Positions 51,344 through 62,492 are shown, counted from the first letter of the stretch. The stretch is DNA of 64,000 nucleotides from Candidatus Brocadia sp. (GCA_011525665.1 WYAU01000012.1:1-64000), one strand, 5' to 3'. Notes: generated from the letters alone by a model not told the origin. Numbers and translations are program-made.

Positions 51344-54300
51344 ATGTTTCATATGCGAAGCATCAAGACCAAGTTCTGCCTTTTTATTGCCTTACTAATC
51401 TTTCTGCCAATGGGACTCTTTGTTGGCGTGGCAATTCATATCCATCGAAACAATCTCACGCAGGTGGAGAAAATGAACTCCGCCCTCATGACAACGACTC
51501 TCGTGAGTGAATGGGAAAAGAAAACACATTCCCTGTCAGCGCTTCTTGCAAAAGAATTTGCTCAATCTATTTTTGAACTGGATATTCAGGAAATGAAATA
51601 TCTTGCCAGGCTGGTTATGGAGGGAGAGGAATTCCGTTACATTTACGTCCAGGACAAGGAGGGAAGGATACTGGTTGACACTACTGAGGGTTCTCCCTTG
51701 CTGGGAGAAATACTCAATGATGCGCTTACCAGGAAGGCGCGCGCTGCCAACCAAATACTCATGCAAAGAACGGCGGATATTGTTGACGTCGCTTCGCCCG
51801 TTATGGTAGGAACCCGGCGTCTGGGCATCGTCCGTATCGGTTTTTCTACAGAAAGAATTCAGAAATTTACCGGTTTAATAACACAGGAAATTGATGATAG
51901 CATAAATCAGGCGTTTGCCCTGATCGTCAGAAACATACTTCTTTTTCTGCCGGTGGTATTAGCCCCCACCGCAGCCTTTGGATATATATTTATCCGCCGT
52001 CTCACATCACCGATAAAAAATCTCACCAGGGGAACCGAAAGAATAGCCAGGGGTGACCTTGGCTGCCGGGTGGAGACACACTCAAAAGACGAACTCGGCC
52101 GGCTCGCGGCATCTTTTAACAGGATGGCGGAAAATCTGCGCAAGACGACCGTATCAAAAAATTACGTGGATAACATTGTCCGGAGCATAGCGGATACCCT
52201 TATAGTAATAACTCCCAAAGCGACAATCCAAACGGTCAATCAGGCAACCTGCAAGCTCCTGGATTATCCGGAGGAGGAACTTATTGGCAAACCACTGTCT
52301 CTGGTTTTTACCGGGGAACGAGACGTTGAGGCAACCCTGTTTGATTCGCTCTCTGAAACGGGCTTCATCTGCAACGTAGAAACGAACTATCAGACAAAAG
52401 ACGGAAGAAAAATACCCATACTGCTTTCCGGGGCAATAATGAACCGTGATACCGCGCTGGAGGGAATCGTATTGATTGGTTCGGACATCACTGAACGCAA
52501 AAAAAGGGAGAAGGAAATCGGAGACCGTGCAGCACAACAGGAAGCCCTCTCAAAAATAGGTCAGCGCGCATTGACCGAAACTTGCCTCGCCGTCATATTG
52601 AATGAAATTGTAGCCATGGTTGCCCAAACCTTTGCCGCGGAGTATAGCAAGATATTAGAACTGCTTCCTGACAGTAATGCGCTGTTGCTGCGTGCAGGGA
52701 TCGGCTGGAAAGACGGATTGGTAGGACAGGCGACTGTAGATGCCGGGTGCAATTCACAGGCCGGTTACACCTTGCTTTCCCGGGAACCGGTAATCGTCAG
52801 CAACCTGAACTCTGAAACCCGATTCAAAGGGCCTGCCCTCCTTTTAGACCACGGGGTAACCAGCGGCATAAGCGTTATCATCCGGGGCAAGGACCGGCCA
52901 TTCGGCATCCTGGGCGTACATACGACCGGACAACGATCATTTACTAAGGACGATGTCCATTTTTTACAAGCCGTAGCGGATGTGCTGACGCATGCCATCG
53001 ACCGCAACCGGTTTGTTGAAAAACTGACAGAAAACGAAAAACGGCTGGAACTGGCGCTCTGGGGCACTGATCTCGGGTTATGGGACTGGAACCTTCAGAC
53101 GGACGAGGTCTTCTATGACCAGCGACTGACAGAGATGCTGGGTTATACACCGGAAGAGATCGGGTTGCATGACCATTCATGGGAGAAATTGATTCATTCT
53201 GATGACATGCCGGGGATGACAAAAATTCTCCATGACCACCTGGACGGAAAGACAGAGTGCTATGAGACTGAATACCGAATCCTGAGCAAGTCTGGTGAAT
53301 GGATCTGGATTTTAGATCGCGGTAAGGTCGTGGAGCGGGATAGCCATGGCAAACCATTGCGCGCCGTAGGAACACATCGCAACATCACGAGACAAAAACA
53401 GGCAGAGGCGTGTATTCTCTATATGGCCAACCACGATATATTAACCGATCTGCCCAACCGCGCCCTTTTTCTCGATCGTCTGGAGCAGGAGATTGCCCAT
53501 ACACATCGCAATAATCATATGCTGGCGGTAATCTTCGTTGATCTTGACCGGTTCAAAATTATCAACGATACCTTTGGGCATACTTTCGGCGACATGTTGC
53601 TCAAAGCAGCAGCAGAGCGGCTAACGGATTGCGTCCGTGAAGGCGACACGGTGGCTCGTATGGGCGGGGACGAATTTACCCTTATTATCACAGATATTGT
53701 CGACCCGCCGGACGTTGTTCTTATTGCACAGAAAATCCTCAACAATGTATCTCTTCCCTTCCATGTTGAGGGTCGCGAATTGCACATAACCCCTAGCATG
53801 GGTATCTCTCTCTATCCGTTAGATGCGAAAGATGCGGACAATTTAATTAAAAAGGCGGATACCGCTATGTACTATGCAAAAGAGCAGGGAAGATGCAATT
53901 TTAAGTTTTTCACCGAAGAAATGAACGTGAATATCCTGGAAAGGGTAACGTTGGAAAACGGTCTGAGAAAGGCGCTGGAAAAGGAAGAGTTCCTGGTATA
54001 CTATCAACCCCAGGTAGACCTGTTCACCGGCCAAATTATTGGCATAGAAGCCCTGGTACGCTGGCTGCATTCAGACCGGGGAATGATTTCTCCCGATACA
54101 TTTATCCCCATCGCTGAAGAAACGGGGCTGATCGTGCCTCTTGGCGAGTGGGTACTGAAAACTTCGTGCGCCCAAATGAAGACATGGCACGATGAGGGAT
54201 TTCCTGCGCTGCGCGTCGCCGTCAATATCTCGGCATATCAGTTTAAACAGCAAGATTTTGCCGATATGATCGCCCGCGCGCTCAAAGAAACACGCCTTGA

Positions 54301-54727
54301 ACCTCAGTCCCTGGAGATAGAGCTCACGGAAGGCGTCATGATGCAAATAAACGAACAGATTGTCACGACACTTTGCGGACTGAAGGCGCTGGGAATACAA
54401 TTCGCCATTGATGATTTCGGCGCCGGATACTCATCCCTGGGCTATCTGAAACGCTTCCCCGTCGATGCACTAAAAATTGACCGATCCTTTATCCGGGACA
54501 TCACCACAAATACCGATGACGTGGCAATTGTCTCGGCGATTATTGCGATTGCAGAAAGCCTCAAACTGAGAGTAATTGCCGAAGGGGTTGAAACGAATGA
54601 GCAGGCAAGATTACTGCAAAAACTTCGGTGTAACAATATCCAGGGCTATCTGTACAGCCATCCTTTGCCTGCGCATGACATGGAACGCCTGCTGCACAAA
54701 GCATATCGCACCGGGCATGAGGGATAA
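51344..54727 (+). CDS. membrane sensor with HAMP, PAS, GAF, PAS, GGDEF and EAL domains
   Basis: 1127 residues. Two transmembrane helices (about 11-33 and 192-214) enclose a periplasmic sensor region. HAMP follows (RLTSPIKNLTRGTERIARGDL), then PAS (about 285-390), GAF (about 400-560) and a second PAS (570-690). GGDEF is intact (GGDEF 774-778) with an RxxD inhibitory site (REGD, 765-768). EAL is intact: EAL at 902-904, ELTEG, DDFGAGYSS, LKIDRSFI and IAEGVET. It can probably both make and degrade c-di-GMP. It follows the PhnD-like protein by 58 nt, so a shared signalling pathway is likely. Confidence 0.93.
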   Translation: MFHMRSIKTKFCLFIALLIFLPMGLFVGVAIHIHRNNLTQVEKMNSALMTTTLVSEWEKKTHSLSALLAKEFAQSIFELDIQEMKYLARLVMEGEEFRYIYVQDKEGRILVDTTEGSPLLGEILNDALTRKARAANQILMQRTADIVDVASPVMVGTRRLGIVRIGFSTERIQKFTGLITQEIDDSINQAFALIVRNILLFLPVVLAPTAAFGYIFIRRLTSPIKNLTRGTERIARGDLGCRVETHSKDELGRLAASFNRMAENLRKTTVSKNYVDNIVRSIADTLIVITPKATIQTVNQATCKLLDYPEEELIGKPLSLVFTGERDVEATLFDSLSETGFICNVETNYQTKDGRKIPILLSGAIMNRDTALEGIVLIGSDITERKKREKEIGDRAAQQEALSKIGQRALTETCLAVILNEIVAMVAQTFAAEYSKILELLPDSNALLLRAGIGWKDGLVGQATVDAGCNSQAGYTLLSREPVIVSNLNSETRFKGPALLLDHGVTSGISVIIRGKDRPFGILGVHTTGQRSFTKDDVHFLQAVADVLTHAIDRNRFVEKLTENEKRLELALWGTDLGLWDWNLQTDEVFYDQRLTEMLGYTPEEIGLHDHSWEKLIHSDDMPGMTKILHDHLDGKTECYETEYRILSKSGEWIWILDRGKVVERDSHGKPLRAVGTHRNITRQKQAEACILYMANHDILTDLPNRALFLDRLEQEIAHTHRNNHMLAVIFVDLDRFKIINDTFGHTFGDMLLKAAAERLTDCVREGDTVARMGGDEFTLIITDIVDPPDVVLIAQKILNNVSLPFHVEGRELHITPSMGISLYPLDAKDADNLIKKADTAMYYAKEQGRCNFKFFTEEMNVNILERVTLENGLRKALEKEEFLVYYQPQVDLFTGQIIGIEALVRWLHSDRGMISPDTFIPIAEETGLIVPLGEWVLKTSCAQMKTWHDEGFPALRVAVNISAYQFKQQDFADMIARALKETRLEPQSLEIELTEGVMMQINEQIVTTLCGLKALGIQFAIDDFGAGYSSLGYLKRFPVDALKIDRSFIRDITTNTDDVAIVSAIIAIAESLKLRVIAEGVETNEQARLLQKLRCNNIQGYLYSHPLPAHDMERLLHKAYRTGHEG

Positions 54728-54875
54728 AACATCCCGTTCATTTTTTGTTTGAAGAACAAACAGTATTTTCCCTATAATCATCAGAGGAAAATGTTCCGGG
54801 GCGCAACACTGCACATGACCAATCGCCCATTTTGCACACATATATTCACTTTTATTCAAAACGGATTCAGGAAAG

Positions 54876-55736
54876 ATGTCATCTGTTTCAGATGAAAAGA
54901 GATTGTATCACCGCATAAAGATTCTCTCGGACGCTTTCTTGCTGTCCTCCCGAGCAATGGATTACAAATCATTTTTGCGGTCGATAACACGGCACTTTAA
55001 GATCTTCACCGGAGCGGATGCATCCGTTCTTCTGTTAAATCATGATGACAACCTCGAGCCGGTTTGTTCTGCAGGGATTCCTCTTTCCAAGGTTAAGGAC
55101 GCATGCCTGCCACGTTCTACACGGCTGAAAGACATTATGACCCGTCCCGTTATCGACGTGCGATACACGTCGTTTATGAACACCCCCATTATTCATAACC
55201 GGAAGCTGATCGGGCTATCGGCCGTTTTCAGCATCACCCCCGAGAAATTTCATACGTTTGAACATGATAAATACGAAGGCCTTCTCCTGACTATGCTGGC
55301 CAGTTATATCGCCGAGAGTATTGAAAATGCAAACCTGGTGAACACCCTCAAATCACTAGAACTTTCAAAATCAGAGTGGGAAAGCGTCTTTGATTCCCTG
55401 GATGATTTAATCAGCATACACGATTTGGACTTTACTATTCTTCGGGCGAACAAGGCAGTGGCCAAAAAATTCAATATGGATATTAAATCAATTATCGGCA
55501 AAAAGTGTTATAAGATTTTTCACGGCACGGAGGAGCCCTGGAAGAAATGCCCGCACCGTAATTCAATGGAGACAAAGAAGGCATGTGCAGAAGAGATCGA
55601 AGATCCCCATATGTGCGGCATCTTCCATATCACGTCATTTCCCTATTTCAACACTGCGGGAAAGCTGATAGGTTCAATACAGGTAACGAAGGACATTACC
55701 GTACAAAAGAAGCTGCTCGGCCAGACAGTACAGTAA
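54876..55736 (+). CDS. GAF-PAS sensory protein without output domain
   Basis: 286 residues, soluble. A GAF-like domain (about 15-160, with FTGADASVLLLNHDDNLEPV and GLSAVFSITPEKF) is followed by a PAS domain (about 165-280, SEWESVFDSLDDLISIHDLDFTILRANKA). The PAS has the CYKIFHG, KKCPH and ACAEE features of Cys-rich PAS sensors and ends LIGSIQVTKDITVQKK. No kinase or GGDEF domain follows; it may pass a signal to the upstream c-di-GMP enzyme. Confidence 0.8.
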   Translation: MSSVSDEKRLYHRIKILSDAFLLSSRAMDYKSFLRSITRHFKIFTGADASVLLLNHDDNLEPVCSAGIPLSKVKDACLPRSTRLKDIMTRPVIDVRYTSFMNTPIIHNRKLIGLSAVFSITPEKFHTFEHDKYEGLLLTMLASYIAESIENANLVNTLKSLELSKSEWESVFDSLDDLISIHDLDFTILRANKAVAKKFNMDIKSIIGKKCYKIFHGTEEPWKKCPHRNSMETKKACAEEIEDPHMCGIFHITSFPYFNTAGKLIGSIQVTKDITVQKKLLGQTVQ

Positions 55737-55926
55737 CACAAGGCCTGTGGGCTTTGGTCTGCCGCCGGAATTATTCCTGACGCCCCCCCGGACGCAATCA
55801 AACAAACCACTCCTGAACCAGGACCAGACGGAAGTGTAACCGCAGGATCGCAGACCTCCGGGGATGGGACATAGGTATTGACAGGCGTACCGCCCCACTG
55901 ACATTAACCGAGGTTGACTTCTGCTT

Positions 55927-56431
55927 ATGACGTCAAATATGATACCGATTCAAAGGATTATTATCGTATTGGATAGTGTAGGCATCGGCGCTATGCCCGA
56001 TGCACATCCTTACGGAGACGAAGACAGCAATACCACGGAAAAATATTGCGAACATAGTATACCTCCGCCGACAGTGTCTTTCAGATTGCGGCCTGTGAGG
56101 ATATCATTCCCGTTCCGGAATAATATTGTATGACGGAATACTTTTTACCAATCTCGTTGATTTCGACATGAAATATGGTCACAGAAACGACGTTTTGTTT
56201 ATCACGGCAGATCATGGCTGTGACCCCACAACCCCCGGCACAGACCACTCCAGGGAGTATGTGCCTTTGTTAGTTTATGGAAAGGGGTGGAATCATCCCA
56301 AATCATTAGGCATTCGCAAATCCTTTGCGGACCTGGGAGCCACTGTCACAGAAATATTAGGTCTGAAAAAACCCAGGTGGGGGCAGAGTTTCTATAAGGA
56401 CATTAAGAGCGATGTTTGCCGCCCAGTGTAG
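55927..56431 (+). pseudogene. deoB: phosphopentomutase remnant
   Basis: Two fragments of phosphopentomutase. 55927-56040 gives IIIVLDSVGIGAMPDAHPYGDE (metal-binding start). 56126-56431 gives [19 protein letters not shown] joined directly to [29 protein letters not shown]. Intact DeoB is about 390 residues; most of the middle is missing, as is about 30 residues between the GHRNDV and TADHG motifs. At least two internal deletions are therefore needed. It is not functional as a mutase. Confidence 0.85.
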
Positions 56432-56472
56432 GGGTAAAACATTTGCTATAAATCGGAATAAATGCGTTCATA

Positions 56473-56505
56473 CTCGAACAGGCGCCTGCTTCGAGCCTCC
56501 TTTTT
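56473..56505 (+). terminator. Rho-independent terminator after the deoB remnant
   Basis: CTCGAA / TTCGAG arms (56473-56478 and 56490-56495) around an inner AGGCGCCT palindrome, followed by CCTCCTTTTT. A T-run after a strong stem is the classic layout. Confidence 0.7.
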
Positions 56506-56737
56506 CAAAAACTAAATTGTTACAGAAATTTTAAATACATTGATTTTTATTAACCATAAATTTAGAATATACAGGAGATTATTTCCGCTCACCTTGTCAA
56601 AATATTTTTTGGAAGATACTGAAGAGAAATTTAGGAGGTTTACGGGGTTGCGATAAGCTGCTTTATGCGACATGATAACTGTGGTTAAATTTGTCATACC
56701 GGGATGAAGAAAGCAATTACGGGGGAAAGGGGGAGGT
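56506..56737. other. intergenic, no gene seen
   Basis: AT-rich on the left, purine-rich (GGGGGAAAGGGGGAGG) right before the PTS-type gene start. No gene or repeat recognised. Confidence 0.35.
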
Positions 56738-57196
56738 GTGAAACTGTCGGATGTTTTAACCAAAGAACGCATAATCATCGGCTTGAACGGAACGGATAAA
56801 TATAACGTGCTGGAAAAAATGGTACACGCGGCCAGGACATCGGAAAAGGTGACAAGCGAAACGGACCTCCTGAAAAAGGTAATTGAACGGGAAAAAATTA
56901 AAAGCACGGGAATTGGCGGAGGAATTGGGATTCCCCATGCCCAGACCTCCGGCGTTACTGATATTGTCGCATGCCTTGGGATTTCGGAGCAGGGAATTGA
57001 ATTTAATGCAATAGACGGGAAACCCGTCCACCTGGTTTTTTTGATTGCCACCAAAGAGCGAACCGACAGCAGGTATCTCGGCCTTTTGAGCCGGATAGCC
57101 CGTTTATTCATTGATGATCCCTTTAAGCAAAGAATTATTAAATCTCATTCCCCTGAAGAGATTATGCATCTTATTATTGAAAAAGAAAAGGAATAA
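56738..57196 (+). CDS. PTS IIA (fructose/nitrogen-type) domain protein
   Basis: 152 residues from GTG at 56738, directly after GGGGGAGG. MKLSDVLTKERIIIGLNGTDKYNVLEKMV and GIGGGIGIPHAQTSGVTD, where the His of GIPHA is the phosphorylated residue. LVFLIATKE-x-x-SRYLGLLSRIARLF is typical of PtsN-like domains. Such proteins regulate by phosphorylation state and need not transport sugar. It lies 39 nt before the CNNM/CorC-type gene, as PtsN-like proteins sometimes do. Confidence 0.88.
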   Translation: MKLSDVLTKERIIIGLNGTDKYNVLEKMVHAARTSEKVTSETDLLKKVIEREKIKSTGIGGGIGIPHAQTSGVTDIVACLGISEQGIEFNAIDGKPVHLVFLIATKERTDSRYLGLLSRIARLFIDDPFKQRIIKSHSPEEIMHLIIEKEKE

Positions 57197-57235
57197 TATT
57201 AATTATGCAGAAAGAAGTAAGAAGGAGTTGCCTTT

Positions 57236-58258
57236 ATGGATCACATGCATTTTTCCACCACGACAATCATTTTTATGTTGATACTCTTTCTTACCCTCCT
57301 TGTTGTCTCAGCCTTTTTTTCTCTTACCGAAACGTCGCTTTTTTCCATCAATAAAATACGATTGGATTCCTTGATCAAACAGCGGGACAAACGAGCCGTC
57401 TCCATCTACCAGAACATCAATGAGCCGGATAAGCTCCTCAGCACCATCCTCACAGGAAACAACATTGTCAATACCCTGGTATCAACGATAGGAACGACGA
57501 TCGCAATATATTATTTCCATGAGTGGGGCGTAATACTCGCACCCGTAATCGTCGCCTTTATTTTACTTTTGTTTGCAGAAACGTTTCCGAAAGTGTTAGC
57601 AACCCAGTTTCCCGAGCAACTTTCCCTGCTGATCATCAGGCCATACGAGTGGATACGATGGATATTATCACCCAGCGTTTCATTAATCACCTATATAACC
57701 TACCTGTTTTTTAAACTATTTGGTGTGAAGATCGAGTATAAAAAGACAATTTTCAGCCGTGAAGAGGTAAAGCATATTATCAGGGAAAGCGGAGAGACAG
57801 GTGTACTGGCTGATGGCGAGCACAAGTTATTGCACAAGATATTTGAATTTAACGATAAGCTCGCGAAAGAGGTTATGGTGCCCAGACAACGGATTGTTGC
57901 CATAAATGCAGACATGGGGCGTGAGGACATAGTGCGCGTCGTTACAGAAGAAGGGTATACGCGGTATCCGGTGTACAGACACTGCATTGATAATATAATT
58001 GGAATCGTCCATGCAAAAGGAATCATCAATATGGTAGTGAATAATTCCCTTTTTGTCCTTGAAGATCTTATGATGGAACCTTATTTTGTCTCCGGGAATA
58101 ACAAAATCAGTAAAATATTCACGGAATTTCAGCAGAAGGGCTTGCACATTGCCATTATCAAAGACGCCGGAGGAACTGTTTCAGGTTTAATTGAGATAAA
58201 AGATATCTTAAAGGTTATTTTCGGGGAATTGCGGGAAAAGACCATCCCGGAAGAGTAA
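57236..58258 (+). CDS. CNNM/CorC family membrane protein (DUF21 + CBS)
   Basis: 340 residues. Start with AAGGAG upstream. The DUF21 membrane domain (residues 1-150) has FFSLTETSLFSINKIRLDSL and LLLFAETFPKVLATQFPE. The intracellular CBS pair (about 200-330) has VMVPRQRIVAINAD, GYTRYPVYRHCIDNIIGIVHAKGI and DAGGTVSGLIEIKDILKVIFGEL. Family members transport or regulate Mg2+ or Co2+. The C-terminal CorC_HlyC domain is missing, so it is a short form. Confidence 0.88.
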   Translation: MDHMHFSTTTIIFMLILFLTLLVVSAFFSLTETSLFSINKIRLDSLIKQRDKRAVSIYQNINEPDKLLSTILTGNNIVNTLVSTIGTTIAIYYFHEWGVILAPVIVAFILLLFAETFPKVLATQFPEQLSLLIIRPYEWIRWILSPSVSLITYITYLFFKLFGVKIEYKKTIFSREEVKHIIRESGETGVLADGEHKLLHKIFEFNDKLAKEVMVPRQRIVAINADMGREDIVRVVTEEGYTRYPVYRHCIDNIIGIVHAKGIINMVVNNSLFVLEDLMMEPYFVSGNNKISKIFTEFQQKGLHIAIIKDAGGTVSGLIEIKDILKVIFGELREKTIPEE

Positions 58259-58395
58259 CCGTTCGGAACCATGAGCAAGCAGCGGCAGAAAAGCCGGTAA
58301 CCAGAAGCGCTTCAAACAGTTTAATCGGTTGAAATTATCACAAGAAAATAAGGGCAAAAAATAAAACACTTCCAGGGTATGGTAAAGGATTTAAT

Positions 58396-59424
58396 ATGTC
58401 TGTCTTTGTCACCGGCGGAACGGGATTTTTAGGGAAACAAGTCGTCAGAGAGTTAAGCGGTTTCGATGAGGAAATACATCTCCTTGTGAGAGACAGCAGC
58501 AAGGTAAAGGATTTTGATAATAAACACTTAAAAATATTCCCGGGCGATATAACCGATGCCCGGACAATCAGGAATGCAATCAAAGGATGTAAAACGGTAT
58601 TTCATATGGCATCTCTGGTAAAGGAGTGGGTAAGTAATCCCCCGGAATATTATCAGGTCAATGTCAGAGGCTTTAAAACCGTTATGGAGTGTGCCAGGGA
58701 AGAAGACGTCACAAGGTTTGTGTACACCTCTTCCTTTATGGCGCTTGGCCCGTCTTACGGGAAAGACAATACCGAAGAAACCCATCACGACCCAAAGCAT
58801 TTCCATAATCAGTACGAACGGACAAAGTATCTCGCTGATCAATTAATCCCTGAATACCTTGACAAAGGATTGCCGGTAATAACGGTATATCCCTGCGTCA
58901 TTTATGGACCGGGAGAAATTACCGAGGGAAATCTGGTTGTCCGTATTATCCTGGACTTTTTGGCGGGCAAGGTAGGCGGCATTCTGGGTGATGGAAGCAG
59001 ATTGTGGAATTATGCATTTATTACCGACGTGGTAAAAGGCCATATACTGGCATGGAAAAGAGGCAAAGTCGGACAAAAGTATATTCTCGGTGGGGAGAAT
59101 GCCTCCCTGGAGGCATTTTTTAACCTCCTGGGAGATTTAACGGGACTTAATAGCCCAAAACGCCATATACCGTTTTGGGTTGCAAAAATGTCTGCCCGGT
59201 GGGAGAAATCCCTTGGTTTTTTCGTGGGAAAAAGACCAAAATATCTGCCTTCCACCATTGAAATTTATAAACACGACTGGGCGTATAGTTCGGAAAAGGC
59301 AGAACGGGAGCTGGGATATACCAATATTCCTTTACAGGAAGGCCTGAAGTGTACGCTTGATTGGATAGGCAAAACCTGTAAGCTTTTAGCAACCAGGAAT
59401 CGAAGAAAACAGGCTGATGGCTGA
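58396..59424 (+). CDS. NAD-dependent epimerase/dehydratase (extended SDR)
   Basis: 342 residues. Cofactor motif FVTGGTGFLGKQVVREL, then GDITDARTIRNAIKGCKTVFHMASLV. Catalytic YxxxK in QYERTKYLADQLI and TVYPCVIYGPGE downstream. The closest general match is the HpnA / dihydroflavonol-reductase-like group. HpnA acts in hopanoid synthesis in some bacteria, but no hopanoid genes are nearby. Substrate unknown. Confidence 0.85.
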   Translation: MSVFVTGGTGFLGKQVVRELSGFDEEIHLLVRDSSKVKDFDNKHLKIFPGDITDARTIRNAIKGCKTVFHMASLVKEWVSNPPEYYQVNVRGFKTVMECAREEDVTRFVYTSSFMALGPSYGKDNTEETHHDPKHFHNQYERTKYLADQLIPEYLDKGLPVITVYPCVIYGPGEITEGNLVVRIILDFLAGKVGGILGDGSRLWNYAFITDVVKGHILAWKRGKVGQKYILGGENASLEAFFNLLGDLTGLNSPKRHIPFWVAKMSARWEKSLGFFVGKRPKYLPSTIEIYKHDWAYSSEKAERELGYTNIPLQEGLKCTLDWIGKTCKLLATRNRRKQADG

Positions 59425-59543
59425 ACAATCATCAAGAGGGGCAGGGGTGTGTGGTAGTTTCCTCGGCTTTTCATTATAGTGCGAAAAGTCTCTTCGCGCT
59501 ACAGACCGCATACATAAAATGAAAATTCTTATACAATCAACCT

Positions 59544-60866
59544 ATGACAAGCGAAACGAAACGCAAGATTGAACACATCGTACCGGTTATATTCGCTTTT
59601 TTACTGAGGTATTTCACTACCTGGCAAGCGCTCCTGTTTGCATTCGTGGGAATTATGTATGGACTTTTCTTATCAAAAATATTCGTAAAAGAGGCCTTCC
59701 GGGAACATGAACAGCAAAGGGGCTTTTCCTTCGGAAAACTGATCTACGGGGCAATGGTCTTTGTCCTTATTCTCCTGTTCAGCAAAAAAATGCACGTCGT
59801 GGCGGGCGCATGGGCCATCATGTCCCTGGGAGACGGCTGCTCTAATCTCTTCGGAAAGGCTTACGGACACAAGAAACTTCCCTGGAATCCTGAAAAGTCA
59901 TGGATCGGTTCTGCGGCCTTTGTCTTCTTCGGCGGACTGGGCGCTGCCATTCTCATGTGGTGGGTAAATCTGAATCCGTCCCAGACGCCGTTGGCGTGGC
60001 ATCACTTCCTGATTACGGCATTTTTGACCTCTTTCATAGCGGCAGGGGTAGAATCACTGCCCCTGAAGATCGATGATAATATTACCGTCCCGCTGGCGGC
60101 GGGGCTATTTCTGTATGCAACGACCCTGGTGAAGTGGGAACACCTTCGTCATGCACACAGCATCTTCGCCGCTTTCGGCATCACCGTTTCCTTCGGGCTG
60201 CTTGCCTATTACTTGAAAGCGGTAAGCAAATCGGGTTTAATTGTCGGGATTGTTCTTGGCACAGGAATCTATCTCTGTCTGGGTTTTAGGGGATTTTTAA
60301 TCCTCTTTACATTTTTTTCACTCGGCAGCTGGTCATCCAGACATAAATATGCGTGGAAGGCCTCTCAGGGGATAGCCCAGGAAAACAAAGGAAGGCGCGG
60401 CTCAAAGCATGCACTTGCAAAGGGTGGCGTTGGGTTTGTGATGGCCGTTCTGGCCTTATTGACCGATACCCCGGAAATCTTCACGGTTGCCTTCGTTGCG
60501 GCATTCGCCACCGCCACATTCGATACAATATCCAGTGAACTGGGGCAAATTTATGGAAAAAGACCGGTCTTAATCACCACCATGCGACCGGCGCCTGCAG
60601 GCACGGATGGAGCAATATCTGCCGAAGGAACCATCTTAGGGGCCCTGTCCGCCGCTTTTATCGGCACAGAAGCGTACGCGCTGCAATTAATCACTCTTCA
60701 GGCAACAGCCATTGTAATACTTGCGTCGTTTATTGGCACAACGGTTGAAAGTATTTTAGGTGCAACCATGGAACGAAGGAAATGGATAAGCAATGAAGTT
60801 GTTAATTTCATTAATATTTCCACCGGCGCAGGAACGTCCTTATTCCTTGCAAAGGCATGTTTATAG
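59544..60866 (+). CDS. fused isoprenoid-alcohol-kinase-like and DUF92 membrane protein
   Basis: 440 residues with many hydrophobic helices. Residues 1-200 resemble the dolichol/phytol kinase (VTE5-like) CTP-dependent family: MSLGDGCSNLFGKAYGHKKLPWNPEKSWIGS. Residues 215-440 match DUF92: FATATFDTISSELGQIYGKRPVLITT, PAGTDGAISAEGTILGAL and TVESILGATMERR. In plants and cyanobacteria, VTE5 phosphorylates phytol and VTE6 (a DUF92 protein) makes the diphosphate. A fusion suggests one protein that converts an isoprenoid alcohol to its diphosphate. That is inference from family knowledge. Confidence 0.75.
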   Translation: MTSETKRKIEHIVPVIFAFLLRYFTTWQALLFAFVGIMYGLFLSKIFVKEAFREHEQQRGFSFGKLIYGAMVFVLILLFSKKMHVVAGAWAIMSLGDGCSNLFGKAYGHKKLPWNPEKSWIGSAAFVFFGGLGAAILMWWVNLNPSQTPLAWHHFLITAFLTSFIAAGVESLPLKIDDNITVPLAAGLFLYATTLVKWEHLRHAHSIFAAFGITVSFGLLAYYLKAVSKSGLIVGIVLGTGIYLCLGFRGFLILFTFFSLGSWSSRHKYAWKASQGIAQENKGRRGSKHALAKGGVGFVMAVLALLTDTPEIFTVAFVAAFATATFDTISSELGQIYGKRPVLITTMRPAPAGTDGAISAEGTILGALSAAFIGTEAYALQLITLQATAIVILASFIGTTVESILGATMERRKWISNEVVNFINISTGAGTSLFLAKACL

Positions 60867-60891
60867 AGCGTTTTATTTTATGCAAGTAATT

Positions 60892-60922
60892 GGTGGCACG
60901 GACAAAGGGAGTTTGTCCGTGT
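60892..60922. repeat. dispersed palindrome, third copy
   Basis: GGTGGCACGGACAAA and TTTGTCCGTG arms (60897-60906 and 60912-60921) with a 5-nt spacer, nearly identical to 6650-6680. It lies between two plus-strand genes. Confidence 0.7.
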
Positions 60923-61026
60923 CCCCGGCGTCATAACGGGTTAAGCCCATCATGAGTTTCCGAGGGACGGTTCCCGATTCGAAACCCTTAACCAGCAATG
61001 CGAAACTATCGGACATCAATTACATT

Positions 61027-62232
<1,206 letters not shown>

Positions 62233-62492
62233 CGCACCGTGTCCCTGCAAATCACTATATTTCTTGTTAAAACGTTGGTGTAAGGCATAATTTGGAAACA
62301 GGGAAATTCAAAGTTGCGGTTATCCTGAGAACCGAAGCTCGCGTTACATTAAAAAAACTTGCCGGAGGTCTCAAGGCTAATCCAATTTTGCAGACTTCAC
62401 CATGCGCGCTCAGCCAAACGATTGAACCGGTGAAGGCTGCCAAAGCCACACAATGAAAAGTCTCCACTTTAAAAACGAAAGGGTGTAAACTT

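Noticed and set aside
62292-62456. 54-codon open frame between the methyltransferase and uppP
   Set aside because: Coherent-looking but starts at TTG, has no ribosome binding site and no recognised motif; the opposite strand is open too. Not enough for a call.
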